In this document: one piece after another, positions 5,898-12,829 of the stretch
Position numbering within the stretch: position 1 is the stretch's first letter
How the letters are laid out: the number at the start of each line of letters is the position of its first letter
From: Verrucomicrobiota bacterium
GTDB taxonomy: Bacteria > Verrucomicrobiota > Verrucomicrobiia > Chthoniobacterales > UBA10450
NCBI GenBank assembly: GCA_003219225.1
Contig: QHPZ01000221.1
Location: 1-13,700, forward strand
Length of the DNA: 13,700 nt
Reading direction: 5' to 3'
Notes under the pieces: generated by a model
The model's input: the letters and a program-made list of their open reading frames with translations, nothing else
What the model was told of the DNA's origin: nothing
Databases searched by the model: none
Made by a program: the position numbers and the translations under genes

Positions 5898-7571
5898 CGC
5901 GACCGCGCGCCGCCGGAAAATCGCTCGACATACTGTTCGAGCTGCACCGGGCCGAGCTCCATCATCGCGTCCATAAATTTGCGTAATTCGAAGTGCTCGC
6001 CGGCTGCCGCGCGCGCGGCGTTGTACGCTTGCCGGACTTTTTGGTAGCCGAGGTAATAGGTTGTGATCTGCGGCGAAGTCGTGATGGCGCGGGTCCACAT
6101 GTTAGAGGCGAGTTGCTCGCCTTGCAGCGCGTCATTCGTGACGAAGCGCACGACTTCCTCGCGCGACATGCTTTCTGTGTGGACGCGGATATCGACGATC
6201 GTGCGGGCGATATATGCGCTCGCAGAACGTGCCCCAGCCTTCGACGTAAAGCGGGTCCGGAAAAACAGCGCGGATTTTGTGCGGCTGATGCGCCGCAATT
6301 TTGAACTGGACGTAATGGCCGGGGATCAGCTCGTGCGGCACGATCATTTTGTTGAAGTGCTCGTTGAAATCGCGGAAGAACGCCTCGCGTTGCTGCGGCG
6401 TCGCGTCGCGTGAGGGCGTCGGCAGAAACAGGATGGTCTTCGCGTTCGGCGCGAATGGCCCCGGCGGATAAACGCCGCCGACGCTCTGGCCGACAAAAAA
6501 CGCGGGCGAAAGATCGACAATCAACGTGAGCGGATCGGGCAGGGTCATGATTCTTTGCTCGTGGACGAATTTATCGATCGCAACGACGTTGGTGCGCCAT
6601 TGCGCGAGAGCATCTTCCGCCGTTTTGCCGTGATCGGCGGCAAGGCGGTCGAATAATAGGCGGAGCAATTGCGCGTCGTCCGGCGGCGGTGCCGTTTGGT
6701 TCGGCATCACTTCCGACCAGATGGTGCGACCAAAAGCTGCGGCTTGAGCCCGCGTGGCGGCCAAATCGGACTGCGCTCGTGCGAGCACGTCGCGCACTGG
6801 TTCTTTGACGCAGGTTCCGGTACGAAATGTCGCTTCATACGCCGCACCGAGGCGAGCTGAGCCGGTCGCGTGTTTCGCGAGTTCGTCCAGCGTGTTTGCG
6901 AGATCGACAAGTGCAGCGGCCGCGGCTTTGCTTTCTTCGCGAACGTTGGCATCGGCCCCAATCGCCTGAACGAATCCTTCGCTGTAAAAACCCGCCGTCG
7001 CGCGGACCTAGCCAGCTGCGATCTGGCACAGTTCGAGCGCGATATCGGAGGCCTTCGCGTGGGCAAAATGATCGCGCGCTTGCCTTGCAAACCGCGGCAG
7101 GATTTGCGCGCGCGCACGCGCCCGCTGCTTTCGCTCATCGAGCGGCAGATCGTCGCGCACGAGCAGGAATACATTTGCCTCCGCAGCAACGGTTGACCAA
7201 TAGAGCGGGTCGTTTTCGGCCTGCTTGCGCAGTTCAAGCGAATTGAGCTCTCGATCGATTTCTGCCAGCAACGCTTCGCCGTCCAGCTTGTCATCGAATG
7301 ACACATTGGAATCGCGAAGCACGTCGACCAACCGCGAGCGCGTAGCGCGATTAAACTCGATCCAGTCGGCGATGCGGGAGGGCGAAAAGTCTTCCAGCTC
7401 CGTGTCGAGGTCGTGACGCCCGGCAGCCGTCGCCCGGGTAGGGAACATTCGGAAATAGCGATCCAGATAATCTTCGGTAAGGCTCGCAACCGATTCGGCC
7501 GCCATCGCGCTCGCGCCGATTGAGGCGGTGAGCAAAACTGCGCTCGCGAGGCCCGGCCAGCCCAATTTCAC
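5894..7571 (-). pseudogene. Broken DUF885 family secreted hydrolase/peptidase
   Basis: Remnant of a DUF885 protein, a family of about 550-600 residue, often secreted, probable metallopeptidases with an H-E-x3-G-H motif. The 5' part begins with a signal peptide (MKLGWPGLASAVLLTASIG, cut likely after AMA) and runs to an in-frame TAG at 7008-7010. Family-like sequence resumes in the same frame directly after the stop (TAGFYSEGFVQAIGADANV) and includes IVPHELIPGHYVQF (the metal motif, 6315-6335) and YVEGWGTFCERI. Near 6205-6213 the frame shifts, and the C-terminal block ARTIVDIRVHTESMSREEV continues in another frame to the stop at 5894. About 25 residues that normally join CERM to the ARTIVDIR block seem to be missing, by comparison with the family as I remember it. 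A nonsense codon plus an out-of-frame deletion argues for a true pseudogene. It follows the sigma/anti-sigma pair by 22 bases on the same strand. Confidence 0.85.
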
Positions 7572-7593
7572 CGGAAACTCGTCTGTCCGGAGA

Positions 7594-7854
7594 TCAATCC
7601 GGCGGCGGCGCGCCCGGTGTGCTTTGCGCGCGCTCGCGCACCATCGTCATGAGCTGGTCTTTGATGGCGTTCGAAGCCTTTGCCGGCTGCAGGCTCAACG
7701 CGAAGGCCTCGTGCAGCGCGTAGCATTCGCCGATGTAATCTTCGCCTTTCTGGCCGAATTCCTTTCGGGCGTTCTCGAATTCGGTCATTTCCTCAGGGTC
7801 GAGTGCTCCGATGACGTAAAGCCGGGCGCAATTCTGGAATTCCTTAAAGCTCAT
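7594..7854 (-). CDS. Short anti-sigma-like protein partnered with the ECF sigma factor
   Basis: An 86-residue soluble protein. Its first half, FQNCARLYVIGALDPEEMTEFENA, carries the LY-x-x-GALDPEE signature found at the N-terminus of RskA-type (anti-sigma-K) anti-sigma factors. In those proteins this part clamps the sigma factor. Unlike full RskA proteins (over 200 residues) there is no membrane helix and no extracytoplasmic domain, so any signal must come from the cytoplasm or another partner. The gene overlaps the sigma gene by 11 bases, and its ATG lies within the last sigma codons, preceded by a perfect AAGGAG seven bases upstream. This implies translational coupling and near-equal expression. 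The cognate-inhibitor role is inferred from motif and position, and it could also be a co-regulator. Nothing suggests truncation by mutation: the ORF ends with a proline-rich tail and its own stop. Confidence 0.7.
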   Translation of the reverse strand: MSFKEFQNCARLYVIGALDPEEMTEFENARKEFGQKGEDYIGECYALHEAFALSLQPAKASNAIKDQLMTMVRERAQSTPGAPPPD

Positions 7855-8494
7855 CTTTCAACTCCTTGAGGCCGTCATAAATTTTTTTCAAACCGAGTTC
7901 GAGTCGGGTTTTCACCGTTCCCAACGGAGTATTCGTATGAGCCGCGATTTCGCGCTGGCTCATGCCCTGAAAAAATGCAAGCTCGACCGCCTGTTGCTGC
8001 GGGGGCGGCAGCCGGGAGATGACATCGCGCACCAGCACGCGTGTGTCGCCGAGGACGATTTCCTCCTGGGTACTGTTGTGGACCCAGGCCTCGGGTTGCT
8101 GCTCGGTTTCCATTTGCAGGCGCTCTTCCGCCCTGCTGTAGGCCTGCTTTTTTCTCAATGCGTCGATGGCCCGACGCCGCGCGAGGGTGACCATCCAGCC
8201 GAGCGGTTTACCTTTTTGGGCGGAGAAATTTTTCGCCTGCCTCCAGATCTCCATAAAGATTTCCTGCAGGAGATCGTCGGCCTCGGTTTCGTTGTGGAGG
8301 ACGCGCAGGATCAGCGCCTTGAGGATGCCACTGTAGCGGTCGTATAGCTGGGAGAGCGCTTCGGCGTCTTCTGCTTGGAGGCCGCGCATCAACTCAAGAT
8401 CGCTCGGCCCGCCCCCGGGCGGCGCGGGAGTGACGGCCACCGGCTGCATCGCTTCACCCTCGGCCTCAACGGTCTGACGGACTTTGTATGGCAT
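7844..8494 (-). CDS. ECF-type RNA polymerase sigma-70 family factor
   Basis: A group-4 (ECF) sigma factor that directs RNA polymerase to a stress- or signal-specific regulon. Region 2 spans about residues 39-116 (EALSQLYDRYSGILKALILR, then EADDLLQEIFMEIWRQA and GWMVTLARRRAIDALRKK). Region 4 spans about 156-210 (ISRLPPPQQQAVELAFFQGMSQ, with the helix-turn-helix REIAAHTNTPLGTVKTRLELG). There is no region 1.1 or 3, as expected. The layout sigK/rskA, sigma first and overlapped by a short RskA-like gene, supports an anti-sigma-controlled system. The start is not certain: residue 16 is also a Met (ATG at 8449) with a better purine-rich leader (GAGGG, 7 bases upstream) than the first ATG. The gene is divergent from the NTF2-like gene at 8647. 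I could not identify its own promoter in the 152-base gap. Confidence 0.92.
   Translation of the reverse strand: MPYKVRQTVEAEGEAMQPVAVTPAPPGGGPSDLELMRGLQAEDAEALSQLYDRYSGILKALILRVLHNETEADDLLQEIFMEIWRQAKNFSAQKGKPLGWMVTLARRRAIDALRKKQAYSRAEERLQMETEQQPEAWVHNSTQEEIVLGDTRVLVRDVISRLPPPQQQAVELAFFQGMSQREIAAHTNTPLGTVKTRLELGLKKIYDGLKELKDEL
7862..7867 (-). promoter_or_regulatory. Shine-Dalgarno for the anti-sigma-like gene
   Basis: AAGGAG on the minus strand, seven bases before the ATG at 7854-7852, inside the 3' end of the sigma factor gene. It is the strongest ribosome-binding site in the window and fixes the start of the anti-sigma-like gene. Most other starts here have weak sites or none. Confidence 0.85.
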
Positions 8495-8646
8495 TCAGAG
8501 ATCCGAGTTCGTTTGAATTGAACCTCGATGTTTAATCCGCATGGCAGCCGCAGTCCAATCGTTTCGCCGCGCTCGTTGCAATCCTCTTGACCTAACTGCG
8601 CCGCTGCTCCTACCCTCCGCACCTGTCGTTACCAACCCAAACTGCT

Positions 8647-9304
8647 ATGAAATTGACTACCTCTGTCGTCGCACTGGCTGCATTGATGTTGAGCGTTCCG
8701 CTGCTCGCGCAGGAAGAATCCCCAGCAGCTGTTTCGGAGGAAACCCCTGCAACTCCAACTGCCGAAAGCCCCGCGCCTACACCGTCGCCAACGGCTGAAA
8801 CCAAAGCGAGCGTTCCCACCACAACTGCTGCCGAGCAGTCAGCGGCGCCAGCAAATGCCGAAGCCGCAACGGAGAAAACGGCTCCGGAAAAGAAAGCGTC
8901 GTCAGCCGCAGCGGCGACCACCTCGCCGGCCGGCAGCCGCATTGAAGGACGGCGAGAACCGCTGGGCCGCAGCCATCGGTAAACACGATACCGCAGGCGT
9001 CGAAGCCCTGATCGCTCCCGATTACATTGGGGTAAACCCGAAAGGCAAAGTCCAAAACCGGCGCGGAGTTTTGAACGAGGTCAAGGGCGACAAAGACACC
9101 TACACCTCGAACAAAAATGAAAAGATGGACGTGCGGATGTTTGGATCTGGCATCGGTGTTGTCGCCGGGACATATCGCGAAAAGGGCACGAGTAAGGACG
9201 GGAAAGCTTTCGATCGCACCTATCGGTTCACCGACACCTGGATGGAGCGCGGCGGTCAATGGCAATGCATCGCCAGCCAAGTGACGCTGGTCACGCAAAA
9301 ATAG
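8647..9304 (+). pseudogene. Secreted NTF2/DUF4440-like gene with a one-base frameshift
   Basis: The frame from ATG 8647 encodes a signal peptide (MKLTTSVVALAALMLSVPLLA, cut before QEE) and a long Pro/Ala/Thr/Glu linker. It then runs off into RIEGRREPLGRSHR and stops at 8982. The next frame, from about 8935, gives a clear NTF2-like/DUF4440 domain: LKDGENRWAAAIGKHDTAGV, LIAPDYIGVNPKGKV, VAGTYREKGTSKDGK, RYRFTDTWMERGGQWQCIAS. Removing a single G at about 8932-8933 (within GCCGGCCGGCAG) joins the two into one 218-residue protein ending at 9304. That fits a secreted or periplasmic NTF2-fold protein on an extended linker. The upstream part of the second frame is an Arg-rich shadow, so two separate genes are unlikely. 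The lesion is a single base in a GC-rich short repeat. It may be a recent mutation, phase variation or a sequencing error, and function may be intact in the true genome. Confidence 0.75.
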
Positions 9305-9386
9305 CGTCTTTGCTGCTGCGCACAGCCAGCGGTTGGTATTTCGTTTGATCGACAATGCGCCAATTGCGCGGCGCGAGTTGTGCGTC

Positions 9387-9391
9387 AAAGG
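9387..9391 (+). promoter_or_regulatory. Shine-Dalgarno for treS-mak
   Basis: AAAGG, seven bases before ATG 9399. It favours this start over the in-frame ATG at 9423, which opens directly into the conserved RDPLWFKDAIIYELHV but has a less well-placed purine run. Confidence 0.6.
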
Positions 9392-9398
9392 TTAGCCC

Positions 9399-12300
9399 AT
9401 GACGCAAGATGGGAGCCACAGGATGCGGGATCCGCTCTGGTTCAAGGACGCGATCATCTATGAGCTGCACGTCAAAACGTTTTACGACAGCGATGGTGAC
9501 GGCGTCGGCGATTTCCGCGGTCTGATTGAGAAGCTCGATTATCTGCGCGAGCTCGGCGTCACGACCGTGTGGCTGCTGCCGTTTTATCCGTCCCCGCTGC
9601 GCGATGACGGCTACGACATCGCCGATTATTTTGATGTTAATCCAAGCTACGGCACGCTTGAGGATTTCCGTGCGTTTCTCGATGCCGCGCACGCGCGCGG
9701 GCTGCGCGTCATCACCGAGCTCGTCATCAATCACACCTCCGACCAGAACCTCTGGTTCCAAAAATCGCGTCGCGCCGCCGCTGTAGCCGGGGTCGCCGAC
9801 CCCGGCCGCGCAAGATCGACAACTTCATCCGAGGTCGACGACCTCGGCTACAGAGACTTCTACGTCTGGAGCGATACGCCGGAAAAATTCAAGGAGGCGC
9901 GAATCATCTTCAAAGATTTCGAGACTTCGAACTGGAGTTGGGACCCGGTCGCGAAAGCGTATTATTGGCACCGGTTCTATTCGCACCAGCCGGATTTGAA
10001 CTTCGATAATCCCGCGGTGCATGACGCCGTCGAGAAGGTCTGCGATTTCTGGCTGTCGATCGGCGTGGACGGCTTGCGACTCGACGCCGTGCCGTATCTC
10101 TACGAGCGCGAGGGGACCAACTGCGAAAATCTTCCCGAGACGCACGTTTACCTGAAAAAACTGCGCGCACATGTCGATGAAAAATTCCCCGGTCGCATTT
10201 TGCTCGCCGAAGCGAACCAGTGGCCGGAGGACGCGGTCGCGTATTTCGGCAACGGCGACGAATCGCACATGAGTTTCCATTTCCCGCTCATGCCGCGGAT
10301 GTTCATGGCGCTGCAGATGGAGGACCGCTTCCCGATCATCGACATTCTCGACCAGACGCCGCCGATTCCGGACAACTGCCAGTGGGCGATGTTCCTGCGC
10401 AACCACGACGAGCTCACGCTCGAGATGGTGACCGACGAGGAGCGCGATTACATGTGGCGCGTTTATGCGACCGATCCGAGCGCGCGCATCAATCTCGGCA
10501 TCCGACGGCGTCTCGCGCCGTTGCTCGCCAACAGCCGCCGCAAAATGGAATTGCTTAACACGCTGCTCTTCTCTATGCCGGGCACGCCGATCCTTTACTA
10601 CGGCGATGAAATCGGCATGGGCGACAACATTTACCTCGGCGATCGCAACGGTTGCCGCACGCCGATGCAGTGGAGCCCGGACCGCAACGCCGGTTTTTCC
10701 AAAGCCAATCCGCAGAAACTCCATCTGCCGGTCATCATCGACCCCGAGTATCACTTCGAAGCCGTCAACGTCGAAAACCAGCAAAAGAATTTCTCTTCGA
10801 TGCTGTGGTGGATGCGGCGCGTCATCGCGATGCGGAAAAATTTCAAGGCGTTCTCGCGCGGCTCGCTCGAATTTCTGCATCCCGACAACGCCAAAGTGCT
10901 GGCGTTTCTGCGGCGTTGCGAAAATGAAACGATCGTCGTGGTGGTAAACCTTTCCCGGTTTGCGCAGGCGGTGCGGCTCGATCTCTCGCGCTTTAACGGC
11001 TGTGTTCCAGTCGAAGTCTTCAGCCGCAATCGTTTCCCTTCGATCAAAAAATCGCCGTATGTCCTCACGCTCGGGCCGCATTCGCATTATTGGTTCGTGC
11101 TTCAGCCGCAGGCAGAGAGCCGGCGCGCGTCGAAAAAACGCAGCGTTCCGACGCTCTATGCGCCGGCTAATTTGGAGACGCTGCTCGCGGATGGAGAGCG
11201 CGCGCGGATCGAAACCGACGTTTTGCCGCGGTTTATCGGCAACTGCCGCTGGTTTGGTTCAAAGGCGAGAACACTGCGTCAGATGCGGGTGCACGAGCAA
11301 TCGACCATCGCGAGCGGACCGGACGCGGCGCAGTTTTGGTTCGTCGAAGTAAGCTACCTCGATGGGCCGGATGAGATCTACGCCGTGCCGGTAAAGATCG
11401 CGGCCGGCGACGCTGCCCGCGCAATCGCGCAGAGCGCACCGCACGCGATCATCGCCCGGTTCGAAGGCAGCGAGGAAACTGTCCTCTTTGACGCCGTCTG
11501 GGATGCCGGGTTCCGCGAACAAATTTTCCGGCTCATGTTAGATCGACAACATGCGACGGGAAAAAATGGCCAGCTTATTGGCACCGTGAGCCCGACGTTT
11601 GCGCCTGCCGTCGAAACGATTCCCAGCTCGAACGTGATCGGCGGCGAGCAGAGCAATTCGTCCATGCTCTTCGAGAACAAATTTTTCCTGAAGCTATATC
11701 GCAAACTCGAGGAAGGCGTGAATCCTGACGTCGAAATCACCCGGTTCCTGACCGAGCGCGCTCAGTTTCCAAACGTACCGGCGTTCGCCGGAACGATCGA
11801 GTATCGCCGCGACAAAGCCGAACCGAGCGTAGTTTGCGCGCTGCAATCAGCGGTTGCCGCCGAGGCAGATGCCTGGACGCTCACCCTCGATGCCGTCGGG
11901 CGCTATTACGAACGCGTTCTTGCCCGAAAAGCTGACCTGCAAGATCAAACCGCGTTGCCGGGGACGCTGTTCGATGACTGCGTCGGCGGCGTGTATCCCG
12001 AGAAAGCGAAGTTGTTAGGCCAACGCACGGCGGAAATGCACCGCGCGCTCGCCTCCGCGCCCGACGTCCCCGCATTCGCACCCGAACCGTTCAACGCCAT
12101 GACGCAGCGCTCGGTTTACCAAAGTATGCGCGCGCTGCTTCGGCGCGTGTTCGCCCTCCTGGAGAAAAAGATCGACAATCTGCCGGAAAACTTTCGCGCT
12201 GAAGCGAAAGCAATCCTCGCCGCGGACACAGAGATTCTCGCGCGCGAAAAAGGTCTGCTCGATCGTAAAACCAATGCCGCCAAAATTCGCATTCACGGCG

Positions 12301-12737
12301 ATTATCATCTCGGCCAAATCCTTTGGACGGGAAAAGATTTCGTCATTCTCGATTTTGAAGGCGAACCGGCGCGGCCGTTGAGCGATCGTAAGCTGAAGCG
12401 CTCGCCGCTGCGCGATGTCGCCGGCATGATGCGTTCCTTTCAGTACGCCGCCTACAGCGCGCTCTGGCAGCCGGCCATGCGGGCCGAAGACGTGCCGTTC
12501 CTCGAACGTTGGGCCGATCTCTGGTATCGCCAGATGAGCAGCGTCTTTCTGCAAAGTTATCTCGCCACCACCGCCGAAGCGGCCTTCGTCCCGCAAAATT
12601 CCGACGATCTCCAGGTCATGCTCGAAGCGTACCTGCTCGACAAAGCCGTCTACGAGATCGGCTACGAACTCAACAACCGCCCCGATTGGGTCGTTATCCC
12701 GATTCGCGGCATCAAGCACATTTTGAAATCCGCTTGA
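9399..12737 (+). CDS. treS: Trehalose synthase-maltokinase fusion (TreS-Mak)
   Basis: A 1112-residue cytoplasmic bifunctional enzyme. The N-terminal GH13 trehalose synthase (about 10-565) interconverts trehalose and maltose. The C-terminal maltokinase (about 584-1112) phosphorylates maltose to maltose 1-phosphate, the donor for GlgE alpha-glucan synthesis. TreS motifs: PFYPSPLRDDGYDIADY (61-77), ELVINHTSD (107-115), nucleophile D229 in DGLRLDAVPYL, acid/base E271 in LLAEANQWP, and D337 in FLRNHDELTLEMV. Mak motifs: IGNCRWFGSKART (613-625), SNSSMLFENKFFLKLYR (752-768), the kinase catalytic HGDYHLGQIL (D968) and the metal-binding D985 in ILDFEGEP. All catalytic residues are present. One oddity: residues 128-152, between SRRA and RDFYVWSD in domain B, are encoded by a palindromic repeat and are not normal family sequence. 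No glgE or glgB is in the window, so the pathway's other genes must lie elsewhere. Confidence 0.95.
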   Translation: MTQDGSHRMRDPLWFKDAIIYELHVKTFYDSDGDGVGDFRGLIEKLDYLRELGVTTVWLLPFYPSPLRDDGYDIADYFDVNPSYGTLEDFRAFLDAAHARGLRVITELVINHTSDQNLWFQKSRRAAAVAGVADPGRARSTTSSEVDDLGYRDFYVWSDTPEKFKEARIIFKDFETSNWSWDPVAKAYYWHRFYSHQPDLNFDNPAVHDAVEKVCDFWLSIGVDGLRLDAVPYLYEREGTNCENLPETHVYLKKLRAHVDEKFPGRILLAEANQWPEDAVAYFGNGDESHMSFHFPLMPRMFMALQMEDRFPIIDILDQTPPIPDNCQWAMFLRNHDELTLEMVTDEERDYMWRVYATDPSARINLGIRRRLAPLLANSRRKMELLNTLLFSMPGTPILYYGDEIGMGDNIYLGDRNGCRTPMQWSPDRNAGFSKANPQKLHLPVIIDPEYHFEAVNVENQQKNFSSMLWWMRRVIAMRKNFKAFSRGSLEFLHPDNAKVLAFLRRCENETIVVVVNLSRFAQAVRLDLSRFNGCVPVEVFSRNRFPSIKKSPYVLTLGPHSHYWFVLQPQAESRRASKKRSVPTLYAPANLETLLADGERARIETDVLPRFIGNCRWFGSKARTLRQMRVHEQSTIASGPDAAQFWFVEVSYLDGPDEIYAVPVKIAAGDAARAIAQSAPHAIIARFEGSEETVLFDAVWDAGFREQIFRLMLDRQHATGKNGQLIGTVSPTFAPAVETIPSSNVIGGEQSNSSMLFENKFFLKLYRKLEEGVNPDVEITRFLTERAQFPNVPAFAGTIEYRRDKAEPSVVCALQSAVAAEADAWTLTLDAVGRYYERVLARKADLQDQTALPGTLFDDCVGGVYPEKAKLLGQRTAEMHRALASAPDVPAFAPEPFNAMTQRSVYQSMRALLRRVFALLEKKIDNLPENFRAEAKAILAADTEILAREKGLLDRKTNAAKIRIHGDYHLGQILWTGKDFVILDFEGEPARPLSDRKLKRSPLRDVAGMMRSFQYAAYSALWQPAMRAEDVPFLERWADLWYRQMSSVFLQSYLATTAEAAFVPQNSDDLQVMLEAYLLDKAVYEIGYELNNRPDWVVIPIRGIKHILKSA
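9781..9853. repeat. REPIN-like double-hairpin element inserted in frame in treS
   Basis: A 73-bp element bounded by perfect 9-bp inverted ends, CTGTAGCCG (9781-9789) and CGGCTACAG (9845-9853). Inside are two hairpins. One is a 9-bp stem GCCGGGGTC / GACCCCGGC at 9786-9806 with loop GCC. The other is an 8-bp stem CCGAGGTC / GACCTCGG at 9829-9847 with loop GAC. A 22-base AT-richer spacer separates them. This is the layout of a REP doublet (REPIN). It is read as about 24 codons (AVAGVADPGRARSTTSSEVD and following) without a stop, although CTGTAG would give a stop in another frame. Confidence 0.88.
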
Positions 12738-12742
12738 AAAAT

Positions 12743-12823
12743 GATCCACAGATTTCGCAGATTTTCGCAGATTACTCAGGCGACTTTGCTTTAATCTGTG
12801 CAAATCTGCGTAATCTGTGGATC
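12743..12823. repeat. 81-bp intergenic inverted repeat, CCACAGATT type
   Basis: Two 32-base arms, 12743-12774 and 12792-12823, are inverted copies with 29 of 32 matches, around a 17-base loop. Each arm is made of tandem CACAGATT/CGCAGATT units starting GATCCACAGATT. It lies 5 bases after the treS-mak stop and 6 bases before the ATG of the CADD-like gene. The leader of that gene, including any ribosome-binding site, is therefore essentially the repeat. There is no T-run. Similar CACAGATT-rich repeats recur between genes in many Verrucomicrobiota and Planctomycetota as I recall them. Confidence 0.85.
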
Positions 12824-12829
12824 AAACCT

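Noticed and set aside
7008..7010. TAG in the DUF885 gene as a recoded or read-through codon
   Set aside because: A second, independent frameshift with missing residues lies downstream, so the gene is broken anyway. Nothing nearby suggests recoding.
8855..8934. Independent start at 8855 for the NTF2-like domain
   Set aside because: The first residues in that frame are an Arg/Pro/Lys-rich shadow of the Pro/Ala linker. A one-base correction joins the domain cleanly to the signal peptide at 8647.
9305..9398. Protein-like minus-strand reading (FDAQLAPRNWRIVDQTKYQP) in the gap before treS
   Set aside because: It has no start or stop consistent with a gene, and it continues as an antisense shadow of treS. 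Too short to support.
9825..11087. Long open frame of 420 codons on the minus strand opposite treS
   Set aside because: The plus strand encodes a full TreS domain with all catalytic motifs. The antisense translation is rich in Arg/His/Asp with no domain, as expected for a shadow in GC-rich coding DNA.
12015..12803. Open frame of 262 codons on the minus strand opposite the maltokinase domain
   Set aside because: It is a shadow of the Mak catalytic region, with no domain, signal or start site evidence.
12509..12829. 5' extension of the CADD-like frame through the inverted repeat and into treS-mak
   Set aside because: The extension is out of frame with TreS-Mak and passes through the repeat (NDPQISQIFADYSG). 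The conserved protein starts at the ATG at 12830.
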